NCBI GenBank assembly: GCA_030640045.1
Contig: DAOWKF010000011.1
Location: forward strand, 1-8,372
Source of the DNA: Candidatus Omnitrophota bacterium
GTDB lineage: Bacteria > NPL-UPA2 > BS750m-G34
Direction: 5' to 3'
DNA length: 8,372 nt
Shown here: piece by piece, positions 1 to 5,226 of the stretch
Layout of the letters: each line of letters opens with the position of its first letter
How positions within the stretch are numbered: position 1 is the stretch's first letter
Position numbers and translations under genes: made by a program
The notes under the pieces: generated by a model
What the model was told of the DNA's origin: nothing
Seen by the model: only the letters and a program-made list of their open reading frames with translations
Database searches by the model: none

Positions 1-110
1 TAGACTTTTATTTTTTCGTTTGTTTTAGGATTAGTTATTATAACAGGTAGCCACGGTCTTGGAATATCAATTTTACCAAATCTTGTAAAGGGAATATCTA
101 TAAGATTCAT
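1..110 (-). CDS. N-terminal part of a retropepsin-like aspartyl protease family protein (partial)
   Basis: Only the first 36 codons are inside the window; the gene continues past position 1. The visible protein begins MNLIDIPFTRFGKIDIPRP and continues into a VIITNPKTNEK stretch. From memory this resembles the start of small bacterial proteins with a retroviral-type aspartyl protease fold, which open with a short beta strand and a 'P...V.I.NP.....' segment before the D-[ST]-G-A motif. The catalytic Asp would lie beyond the window edge, so the assignment is not proven. The ATG follows the stop of the upstream DUF5678-like gene after a single base (TAA-T-ATG), so the two are almost certainly co-transcribed and translationally coupled. 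Small genes of these two kinds are often neighbours, which supports the call by context. What the protein would cleave is unknown. Confidence 0.5.
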   Translation of the reverse strand, partial: MNLIDIPFTRFGKIDIPRPWLPVIITNPKTNEKIKV

Positions 111-111
111 A

Positions 112-300
112 TTAATATATTTGTACTACATCTTTAGGCGGCACATACACTATAACAGGATCTTTATATCCTTTTTTAGCTGCTTTTTCATAAGCCTCTT
201 GAGGCTGGTTACCACTGCTGATAACTGTACTATCCTTAAAATCCTTAAGCGCAACGTACTGCCCACTATATTTTTTCTCTTTTACTAATTGAACTGCCAT
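112..300 (-). CDS. Small DUF5678-like protein (62 aa)
   Basis: This 62-residue acidic/basic mixed protein has no signal peptide or membrane segment. Its pattern 'Y-S-G-Q-Y-V-A-L-K-D', then 'VISSGNQPQEAYEKAAKKGY' and 'DPVIVYVPPKD', matches the DUF5678 family as I remember it: a short strand, an 'asG.....ea...A...G..dP.....VP' core and a Val-Pro end. No biochemical function is established for that family. The ATG at 300 has a purine-rich ribosome binding site (GGAGG and GGGAG within 311-317), and a recognisable sigma-70-type promoter lies at 334-362. The next gene, a possible aspartyl protease-like protein, starts 1 nt after its stop, so the two form a compact bicistronic unit. The region looks AT-rich compared with the genes to its right. 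Family assignment is from memory of the motif; the CDS itself is secure. Confidence 0.8.
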   Translation of the reverse strand: MAVQLVKEKKYSGQYVALKDFKDSTVISSGNQPQEAYEKAAKKGYKDPVIVYVPPKDVVQIY

Positions 301-333
301 AAATTTTATCTCCCTCCTCTCTTTACCAATATA

Positions 334-362
334 ATTATATCACAATTTAGGGATCCACGCAA
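334..362 (-). promoter_or_regulatory. Sigma-70-type promoter of the DUF5678 / protease-like pair
   Basis: Reading the minus strand, TTGCGT (362-357) is followed after exactly 17 bases by a perfect TATAAT (339-334). This puts the transcription start near 327, about 27 bases before the ATG at 300. The -35 matches consensus at only three of six positions, but the -10 is perfect. The -35 box overlaps one arm of an inverted repeat at 350-392, which could act as an operator; that is inference. Confidence 0.6.
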
Positions 363-392
363 AAATTTTTACCGACAAAAGCGTGTCATCCC
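350..392. repeat. Interrupted inverted repeat upstream of the DUF5678-like gene
   Basis: GGGATCCACGC (350-360) and GCGTGTCATCCC (381-392) are complementary over GGGAT/ATCCC and CACGC/GCGTG, with a small asymmetric internal loop. The 20-bp spacer contains AAAAATTTTT. It overlaps the -35 region of the promoter at 334-362. It could be an operator, a weak intergenic hairpin after guaB3, or a degenerate repeat element. No poly-T tract follows it on the minus strand, so it is not a typical intrinsic terminator. The 301-472 gap otherwise holds only the promoter, the ribosome binding site and a GC-rich stretch around 391-410. Confidence 0.4.
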
Positions 393-472
393 GCCCTCGG
401 CGCTCCCACATTTAAGATCCTCTCTTGCAATAGGTTATGGTTCGGTGGATAATTCTCTTAAGTTTTGGAAGA

Positions 473-1633
473 CTATTTGCCCATCCCAACAGACTGGGCT
501 TTTTGAAAAACTTTGCCTTCTGTCTTGATCGCAGGGGCGATAATGACTTCAGTAAACTGCATCTCTTTGATATCTTTTGCTCCAAGGTTCCCCATAGAGG
601 TGCGGAGTGCACCTATAAGATTCTGAGAGCCGTCATCAAGAGTGGCAGGGCCGAACAGTATCTCACTCAATTTTCCGGCTGTGCCGACCTTAATCCTTGT
701 CCCCCTCGGAAGATTTGCATGAGGAGTAGCCATACCCCAGTGAAAGCCTTTTCCAGGGGCCTCTTTTGCCCTGGCAAAAGTTGAACCAATCATTACAGCA
801 TCGGCTCCTGAGGCAAATGCCTTGCAGATATCTCCTCCGACACTCATCCCGCCGTCAGTAATAATGGGCACATATTTTCCTGTCTTTTTAGAATAAAAAT
901 CCCTGGCCGCGGCAACATCAACCGTAGCAGTTACCTGCGGGACCCCGATACCCAGGACACCTCTTGTAGTGCAGGCGGCTCCCGGGCCAATACCTACCAG
1001 GATTCCCGCCGAGCCAGCCTCCATAAGCTCCAGTGCTGTTTCATACGTAACACAATTCCCTATAATAACGGGTATCTTCATCTTGTTACATAATTTCTTA
1101 AAATCCAATACCTTATATTTAGAAGAAATATGCCGCACAGTCGTTACTGTAGACTGCACAACAAAGATATCTGCCCCGGCTGCCTCGGCAATAGCTCCTA
1201 CCTCTTCCGCCCTCTGCGGAATAGTTGAGACAGCTGTCAGGACTCCGGCCTTTTTTATCTCCTGAATTCTTTTGCCGATAAGCTTTTCTTTAATAGGAGC
1301 CTCATACAGTTTCTGGACAAGACGCGTAGATTTTTCTTTTGAGGCCTTAATAATTTCACGGAGCGGTTCATCCGGATTTTCATACCGCGTCTGAACTCCG
1401 TCGAGGTTAAGTACTGCCACCCCGCCGAGTTTCCCCATCTCTATAGCAAAACGGACATCTACCACTCCATCCATTGCCGCAGCTATTATAGGGATATCTA
1501 TTTCTATCTTGCCGAGTTTAAAAGATACATCCACCTCATCCGGGTTTATAGTTACATTTCCCGGGACAAGCGCTATTTCATCAAAACCATAACACCGTCT
1601 GGCCCTGCGTCCTGTGCCAATCCACATTCCCAT
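473..1633 (-). CDS. guaB3: GuaB3-type IMP dehydrogenase/GMP reductase family protein
   Basis: This 386-residue TIM-barrel enzyme belongs to the IMPDH/GMP reductase family. The catalytic cysteine loop is seen as GIGPGAACTTR (residues 215-225, Cys221). The phosphate/ribose-binding DGG is at 260-262 and MIGSTFARAKEAPG at 281-294. The two CBS domains that canonical IMPDH carries inside the barrel are absent; a short helical stretch (about 88-125) takes their place. The opening 'IGTGRRARRCYGFDEIALVPG', the HWGM (298-301) segment and the TEGKVFQKAQSVGMGK tail are marks of the GuaB3 subgroup, best known from Actinobacteria and Cyanobacteria. Cyanobacterial GuaB3 has been described as an IMP dehydrogenase; the role of other members is unclear. 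The expected reaction is therefore NAD-dependent oxidation of IMP to XMP, or a related purine conversion. The ATG at 1633 has AAAAGGAG 8 nt upstream; Met3 (1627) is a weaker alternative. The gene has its own promoter at 1684-1711 and a hairpin repeat in its leader. Confidence 0.9.
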   Translation of the reverse strand: MGMWIGTGRRARRCYGFDEIALVPGNVTINPDEVDVSFKLGKIEIDIPIIAAAMDGVVDVRFAIEMGKLGGVAVLNLDGVQTRYENPDEPLREIIKASKEKSTRLVQKLYEAPIKEKLIGKRIQEIKKAGVLTAVSTIPQRAEEVGAIAEAAGADIFVVQSTVTTVRHISSKYKVLDFKKLCNKMKIPVIIGNCVTYETALELMEAGSAGILVGIGPGAACTTRGVLGIGVPQVTATVDVAAARDFYSKKTGKYVPIITDGGMSVGGDICKAFASGADAVMIGSTFARAKEAPGKGFHWGMATPHANLPRGTRIKVGTAGKLSEILFGPATLDDGSQNLIGALRTSMGNLGAKDIKEMQFTEVIIAPAIKTEGKVFQKAQSVGMGK

Positions 1634-1649
1634 ATGTTAATCTCCTTTT

Positions 1650-1673
1650 CGCAGGCTAAAGCCTGCGGCTACC
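1650..1673 (-). repeat. REP-like 24-bp hairpin repeat, copy 1 (guaB3 leader)
   Basis: On the plus strand a perfect 7-bp stem CGCAGGC / GCCTGCG surrounds a TAAA loop (1650-1667), followed by GCTACC (1668-1673). The same unit, with one base pair swapped, recurs at 3091-3114 in the same orientation. The hairpin abuts the Shine-Dalgarno sequence (1642-1649) of guaB3 and lies near the predicted 5' end of its mRNA. I recall this GCCGCAG...CTGCGG element as a common intergenic repeat in uncultured bacterial genomes; that is from memory. Confidence 0.8.
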
Positions 1674-1683
1674 ATTTCAAATA

Positions 1684-1711
1684 ATATTAACACAATTTCA
1701 GAATTTGTCAA
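1684..1711 (-). promoter_or_regulatory. Predicted promoter of guaB3
   Basis: The minus strand has a perfect TTGACA (1711-1706), then 16 bases, then TAATAT (1689-1684); shifting by one gives AATATT with a 17-base spacer. The -35 lies inside the last codons of the dehydrogenase gene. The transcript would start near 1677, just before the hairpin repeat at 1650-1673, so the message would begin with that hairpin. The position implies guaB3 can be expressed independently of the genes to its right. Confidence 0.55.
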
Positions 1712-2771
1712 ATGTGATTATTATCTTGAGAGTTTTGCCGCGGTCACGGCTCAATCTTACTGCCTTAGAAATTTCTGAAAGCTTAAGGCGATGAGTAATA
1801 AGTTTCCGGACAGGCAACTTTCCGGATTTAATAAAATTGAGACATGTCTTCTGTTCCGCGGGCGTGGAAGAATAGCTGCCGATGAGACTCATCTCGTGGT
1901 AGATAAGATTTGGCGATATTGTAACCCGCGCCTTATCACTGCATTCAGCAAATACTAAAACTGTCCCGCCGCTCCGGACATACTTCGCTGCATTTTCAAT
2001 AGCTTCAGGCACCCCCACTGAAACAAGCGCGAGATCCGCGCCCAGCCCATTAATTAGCCCCCTCACCCTACCCTCTCCCCCTTGGGAGAGGAAATTTTTA
2101 GAAGTTGGTTTAATAGCCATGTCTGCGCATAATTCCTTAGCCTTCTTTAAACGATAATTATTTATATCGCACGCAATAATCTTTGAAGCACCAAGTGCCT
2201 TAGCCATAAGAAGGTGGAGCAAACCTACAGGCCCCATACCTACAATAACAACACTATCGCCTTTTTGAAAATCGGCCCTCTTAAATGCGCGCAAAGAACA
2301 GCCGGCCCCCTCAACAAATGCCCCTTCCTCATAAGATAATGACCCAAGTTTCTGCATCCCGAAACGGACATTCAGCGACGGGATGCGGATATATTCGCTA
2401 AAACCTCCGGGATAAATATTTGTCTCTTTAAACTGGCGGCAGGAAGAAAAATTTCCGTGCCTGCAAAACCGGCATTTAAAGCAAGGGATATGGTGGAGGA
2501 CTGTAACGCGGTCGCCTATTTTGAATTTTTCGCATCCAGGGACAGTACCCTTACGGGCAGGTTCCACACTCCCCATTTTAACAATATCCCCTGCTACCTC
2601 ATGCCCAAGCACAGTGCCGGAAGGGATTCGCCTCTCGACAATCTTACTTATATCAGTGCCGCATAAGCCGCACGCCCTAACCTTTAGGAGAACCTCCCCG
2701 GGCCTGAGTTTAGGCAAAGGAACATCTTCTACTTTTATTTTTTTGGGGGAATAATATATAGCTGCTTTCAT
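1698..2771 (-). CDS. Zinc-dependent medium-chain alcohol/polyol-type dehydrogenase with in-frame repeat insert
   Basis: This 357-residue protein is an MDR-superfamily (COG1063-like) NAD(P)-dependent dehydrogenase. Catalytic-zinc ligands are visible at Cys37 (GLCGTD), His57-Glu58 (LGHEVAG) and probably Glu154. Four cysteines at 97, 100, 103 and 111 (PCFKCRFC...SSC) make the structural-zinc lobe. The Rossmann motif is VGMGPVG (177-183), and Asp202 at the end of the second strand suggests NAD rather than NADP. The substrate cannot be read from sequence; threonine, sorbitol or butanediol dehydrogenase-like activities are all possible. Two segments look inserted relative to the family. One is EPARKGTVPGC (70-80), between GHEVAG and FKIGDRV. 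The other is FLSQGGEGRVRG (227-238), which is encoded by a palindromic repeat and interrupts the helix before the NGLGADLALVSVG strand. The start overlaps the stop of the zinc-ribbon gene (ATGA), with AAGG four bases upstream of the ATG. Whether the inserts leave the enzyme active is unknown. Confidence 0.88.
   Translation of the reverse strand: MKAAIYYSPKKIKVEDVPLPKLRPGEVLLKVRACGLCGTDISKIVERRIPSGTVLGHEVAGDIVKMGSVEPARKGTVPGCEKFKIGDRVTVLHHIPCFKCRFCRHGNFSSCRQFKETNIYPGGFSEYIRIPSLNVRFGMQKLGSLSYEEGAFVEGAGCSLRAFKRADFQKGDSVVIVGMGPVGLLHLLMAKALGASKIIACDINNYRLKKAKELCADMAIKPTSKNFLSQGGEGRVRGLINGLGADLALVSVGVPEAIENAAKYVRSGGTVLVFAECSDKARVTISPNLIYHEMSLIGSYSSTPAEQKTCLNFIKSGKLPVRKLITHRLKLSEISKAVRLSRDRGKTLKIIITFDKF
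2058..2091 (-). repeat. Palindromic repeat element inside the dehydrogenase gene
   Basis: On the plus strand CCTCTCCC (2072-2079) and GGGAGAGG (2084-2091) form a perfect 8-bp stem with a 4-base loop, preceded by CCCCCTCACCCTA (2058-2070). The combination of 'CCCTCACCCTA(A)CCCTCTCCC' and a palindrome is a well-known dispersed intergenic repeat in many bacterial genomes (recalled, not searched). Here it is read in frame as residues 227-238 (FLSQGGEGRVRG) without a stop or frameshift. Confidence 0.7.
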
Positions 2772-3076
2772 TTTACCTTCTTTACTATCTCTTTTGCAAT
2801 GCGATATGGCTTGGTAGCAATGCGGATGGGCATAGTGGAAAGAAATTGTGTCAGGTCCTTGCGTAATTCCTCAGTCAAGCGTCTCGGTTTCGTAAAAAGC
2901 CTGTCTACAAATTCAAGGGATTCTATCTCTAAAATTCTCTTCTTATCAAGTTTTATCTCTGTCCCGCACTCCTTACAGCGGATCAAGCTCAATGCGACAT
3001 CAAAATAATGAATCTCGTGAGGAACCTCCTTCTGACAATGAAGACAAAATAGTTTCGTTTTAATAGTCGTAGTCAT
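2768..3076 (-). CDS. Small zinc-ribbon protein of unknown function (102 aa)
   Basis: The protein starts with a compact zinc ribbon: Cys11-x2-Cys14 and Cys34-x2-Cys37, about 20 residues apart (FCLHCQKEVPHEIHYF, then IRCKECGTEI). The rest is helical and basic. It contains a loosely repeated element, TKPRRLTEEL (62-71) and TKPYRIAKEI (88-97), flanking a TQFLSTMPIRIA segment. I recall similar small proteins with a CxxC...CxxC head and a 'TKP.R' tail in anaerobic bacteria, but no function is established. It could bind nucleic acid or be a zinc/redox accessory. The ATG at 3076 has a good AGGAG at 3082-3086, 5 nt away. It lies between the corrinoid-protein activator and the dehydrogenase, overlapping the latter by 4 nt, so it is very probably co-expressed with both. 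A hairpin repeat lies just upstream of its ribosome binding site. Confidence 0.82.
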   Translation of the reverse strand: MTTTIKTKLFCLHCQKEVPHEIHYFDVALSLIRCKECGTEIKLDKKRILEIESLEFVDRLFTKPRRLTEELRKDLTQFLSTMPIRIATKPYRIAKEIVKKVK

Positions 3077-3090
3077 ATCATCTCCTCTCT

Positions 3091-3114
3091 CGCAGTCTAA
3101 AGACTGCGGCTACC
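3091..3114 (-). repeat. REP-like 24-bp hairpin repeat, copy 2 (between activator and zinc-ribbon genes)
   Basis: The stem is CGCAGTC / GACTGCG with a TAAA loop (plus strand 3091-3108), followed by GCTACC (3109-3114). Compared with copy 1 at 1650-1673, the innermost-but-one pair is changed on both arms, preserving the stem. Its outer end coincides with the last base of the activator gene's TAG stop (3114). Its inner end is 4 nt from the AGGAG of the zinc-ribbon gene. It occupies essentially the whole 37-bp spacer. Confidence 0.8.
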
Positions 3115-4886
3115 TAAAACAGCATCTGTTCAGCAAATTCTTTATTAAACAAAGGGTCTATAGATAGCTCCACGTGCTCAACACGCGCGGGAATCTCTTC
3201 TGCCCTCTTTCTCTCTTCCTGTGAAATGAGGACCATCTTCGCCCCCTCTGAAGCAGCATTTCCTACAAATTTAATTTTCTCTAAAGGAACATCCGGTATA
3301 AGGCCGACAACTTTTGCGTTTTCCGGATGGATATAGTTCCCAAAAGCGCCTGCAAGAAATACCTCCGAGATATCTTTATCTTTAATCCCGAGTCTCTTCT
3401 TAAGCATCTCTATCCCTGTCCTTATAGCGCCCTTGGCTAATTGAAACTGGCGTAAATCTCTCTGATTTATCTCTATCTTTCTTTCCCCAACTTCCGCTAC
3501 GACAAAAGAATCGCCCTTGAGGAGTCTGCCGGTATTATCAACAAGGCCATTTTTTATCATCTCAGCTATTAGATCCAGAAGTCCGCTCCCGCATATACCC
3601 TGGGGTTCTATCCCGCCAATCACTTCATAAGACACATCACCCTGATTAATAATAACTTTTTCAATAGCGCCAGGGGCTCCCCTCATTCCATGTGTGATAC
3701 GCGCGCCTTCAAACGCAGGGCCGGCTGCAGTGGAACAAGCCAAAAGTCTATCTTTTGACCCGAGGACGATTTCGCCATTGGTGCCGATATCTATAGCCAG
3801 CTTTATATCTTTAGCTTTATCAATCCCGGTAGCCAGGATTACTCCAACTATATCCGCGCCTACAAACCCGGCAATATTGGGGAGAAAATAAATACGGCCA
3901 TTGGGGTTCACGTCTATCTTTAATTTCTGAGCGTTCAAAGATACTGAACGTCTTATGGCAGGGACAAAAGGCATAGTCCCGAGATAGCGCGGAGATATAC
4001 CCAGGAACAGATGATGCATTGTAGTATTTCCTGCGCAGGTTACATAATAGATATCGTGGGTGTCTATACCGGCGTTTTTGCACACCTTTCCAATCATATT
4101 ATTTACAACCTCAATAATGCGGCCCGTAAGTTTATTAAGGCCATCAGAACTTTTTGATGCAAAATTTATACGGGAGATAGTATCGTCTCCATGCACAACC
4201 TGCGAATTCATAGCACTTGCTACAGCGACCTGTTCTCCGGTATTTAAATCAACCAAACTCCCCACCACTGTTGTTGTCCCGATATCCAGGGCTAACCCGA
4301 ATATACGTTTAGAGGTATCACCAGGCTCAATCCCGATGAGTTTCCCATTATCTAATATCCCGGTAACCGTGAATTTATTGCGGCGAAGTATCCCGGAAAT
4401 TTCTCTCACCATGTATATGTCAACCCCATGCTCTGCGTGATGCGGGGCAAGCCTCTTAATTACTGCATTAAGATTCTCCCAATCGGGATGAGGGTTAGCT
4501 AATGTCGGCTCCGGAAGTTTGAGCAACGCCTTACGCACCGGCGGCGCAAACTTTACCCTGCCTCTTTTACCCTCTGTCAAAAACTTCTGCCCGTGGAGCC
4601 TGACCTCTTCAGGTATCAGGATATTCATCTCTCTCTTAATCGTAGTAATGCAGGCAAGCCTGTAACCTTTCTTAATCTCTTCCAGGGACAGATGTTTCTC
4701 CTCCTCAGGCGTAGGGGCATCCACACCTTCTATCACCTCTACCCTGCACTGTCCACAATTACCAAGACCTCCACATGGGGCATCGATAATAATACCTGCC
4801 CTGGCAGCAGCCTCTGCTACCTTCATGCCACGGAGGGCATACACACGCCTTCCTTCCGGCTGAAACGTGACCTTAATTTCTTCCAA
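3114..4886 (-). CDS. ATP-dependent reductive activator of corrinoid proteins (RACE/RACo type, ferredoxin + ASKHA domain)
   Basis: The product is 590 residues. The N-terminal 95 residues form a plant-type [2Fe-2S] ferredoxin domain with ligands Cys38, Cys44, Cys47 and Cys79 (APCGGLGNCGQC...LAC). A linker region follows (about 100-190), then a DUF4445/ASKHA ATPase domain: phosphate motifs LALDIGTTTVVG (198-209) and LAIDIGTNGEIVLG (363-376), STAAGPAFEGARI (385-397), GICGSGLLDL (430-439) and FLAGAFGNYI (510-519). This architecture is that of RACo and related proteins. They use ATP hydrolysis to drive one-electron reduction of inactive Co(II) corrinoid proteins to Co(I) in methyltransferase or CODH/ACS systems. 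The protein is cytoplasmic and full length for the family. The start is TTG at 4886, giving the expected EEIKVTFQPEG opening; GGAG lies 4 nt upstream and the next Met is residue 21. It overlaps thioredoxin by 14 nt. No corrinoid protein or methyltransferase lies in the window, so the target is unknown. Confidence 0.9.
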   Translation of the reverse strand: MEEIKVTFQPEGRRVYALRGMKVAEAAARAGIIIDAPCGGLGNCGQCRVEVIEGVDAPTPEEEKHLSLEEIKKGYRLACITTIKREMNILIPEEVRLHGQKFLTEGKRGRVKFAPPVRKALLKLPEPTLANPHPDWENLNAVIKRLAPHHAEHGVDIYMVREISGILRRNKFTVTGILDNGKLIGIEPGDTSKRIFGLALDIGTTTVVGSLVDLNTGEQVAVASAMNSQVVHGDDTISRINFASKSSDGLNKLTGRIIEVVNNMIGKVCKNAGIDTHDIYYVTCAGNTTMHHLFLGISPRYLGTMPFVPAIRRSVSLNAQKLKIDVNPNGRIYFLPNIAGFVGADIVGVILATGIDKAKDIKLAIDIGTNGEIVLGSKDRLLACSTAAGPAFEGARITHGMRGAPGAIEKVIINQGDVSYEVIGGIEPQGICGSGLLDLIAEMIKNGLVDNTGRLLKGDSFVVAEVGERKIEINQRDLRQFQLAKGAIRTGIEMLKKRLGIKDKDISEVFLAGAFGNYIHPENAKVVGLIPDVPLEKIKFVGNAASEGAKMVLISQEERKRAEEIPARVEHVELSIDPLFNKEFAEQMLF

Positions 4887-5184
4887 GTTTCTCCAATATG
4901 GTCCGCTTTGGTGTAATTCCGACTATCCTGTCAGCTACCTCCCCATTAGAAAATATCAACATACTCGGGACGCTCCTTATGCCGAACCGGTTAGCAATTT
5001 CCCCGTTTTCATCTATATCAATCTTCCCCACAACTGCCTTGCCGACCATCTCTCCTGCTACCTCTTTCAGCACAGGTTCCATGGCACGGCATGGGCCACA
5101 CCACGTTGCAGAAAAATCAACCAGAACAGGCACTTCGCTTTTCAATACCTCTTTCTCAAAATTCTCTTTATTAAGCACCTTCAT
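4873..5184 (-). CDS. trxA: Thioredoxin
   Basis: This is a 103-residue classical thioredoxin, the usual size for the family. It has the WCGPC redox motif (residues 28-32), the buried Asp23 in VLVDFSATW, the cis-Pro loop RSVPSMLIF (Pro73) and the closing GI(T) strand-helix. It reduces protein disulfides in the cytoplasm, normally with electrons from thioredoxin reductase, which is not in the window. I chose the ATG at 5184. A longer frame from a TTG at 5196 exists, but that TTG lies within or next to GGAGG (5190-5194), which is correctly spaced for 5184. It is the first gene after the promoter at 5227-5255 and its 3' end overlaps the corrinoid-activator gene by 14 nt. This suggests coupled synthesis and perhaps a redox link between the two products. 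Confidence 0.95.
   Translation of the reverse strand: MKVLNKENFEKEVLKSEVPVLVDFSATWCGPCRAMEPVLKEVAGEMVGKAVVGKIDIDENGEIANRFGIRSVPSMLIFSNGEVADRIVGITPKRTILEKLGRN
4891..4894 (-). promoter_or_regulatory. Ribosome binding site supporting the TTG start of the corrinoid activator
   Basis: GGAG on the minus strand ends 4 nt before the TTG at 4886 and lies inside the thioredoxin coding sequence. No ATG or GTG in frame gives a complete ferredoxin domain start, so this site decides for the TTG. Confidence 0.5.
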
Positions 5185-5189
5185 TTCTT

Positions 5190-5194
5190 CCTCC
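5190..5194 (-). promoter_or_regulatory. Ribosome binding site of thioredoxin
   Basis: GGAGG on the minus strand sits 5 nt before the ATG at 5184. It overlaps the upstream in-frame TTG (5196-5194), which argues against that longer start. Confidence 0.7.
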
Positions 5195-5226
5195 AATTTT
5201 TAACCCCTCTCCGTCATTGCAATCTC

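Noticed and set aside
412..612. 66-codon minus-strand frame overlapping the guaB3 end
   Set aside because: It overlaps guaB3 in another frame for most of its length and has no start context; the only extra sequence is intergenic.
437..784. 115-codon plus-strand open frame opposite the guaB3 3' end
   Set aside because: It is antisense to conserved GuaB3 codons; its protein is low in structure-like patterns and unrelated to any family I know.
473..1633. Canonical IMP dehydrogenase GuaB or GMP reductase GuaC
   Set aside because: The CBS domains are absent and the N-terminal, HWGM and C-terminal motifs fit the GuaB3 subgroup better than either.
4060..4440. 126-codon plus-strand open frame
   Set aside because: It is fully antisense to the ASKHA domain of the corrinoid activator; it reflects codon bias, not a gene.
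4684..4690. AGGGACA motif as a further copy of the palindrome type seen at 6714-6726 (also at 6086-6092)
   Set aside because: Neither site has the opposing CCC arm, and both encode conserved-looking residues of their proteins; the heptamer alone occurs by chance.
5185..5196. Upstream TTG start for thioredoxin (four extra residues)
   Set aside because: The TTG overlaps the GGAGG that is correctly spaced for the ATG at 5184, and classical thioredoxins are close to 103-108 residues from that ATG.
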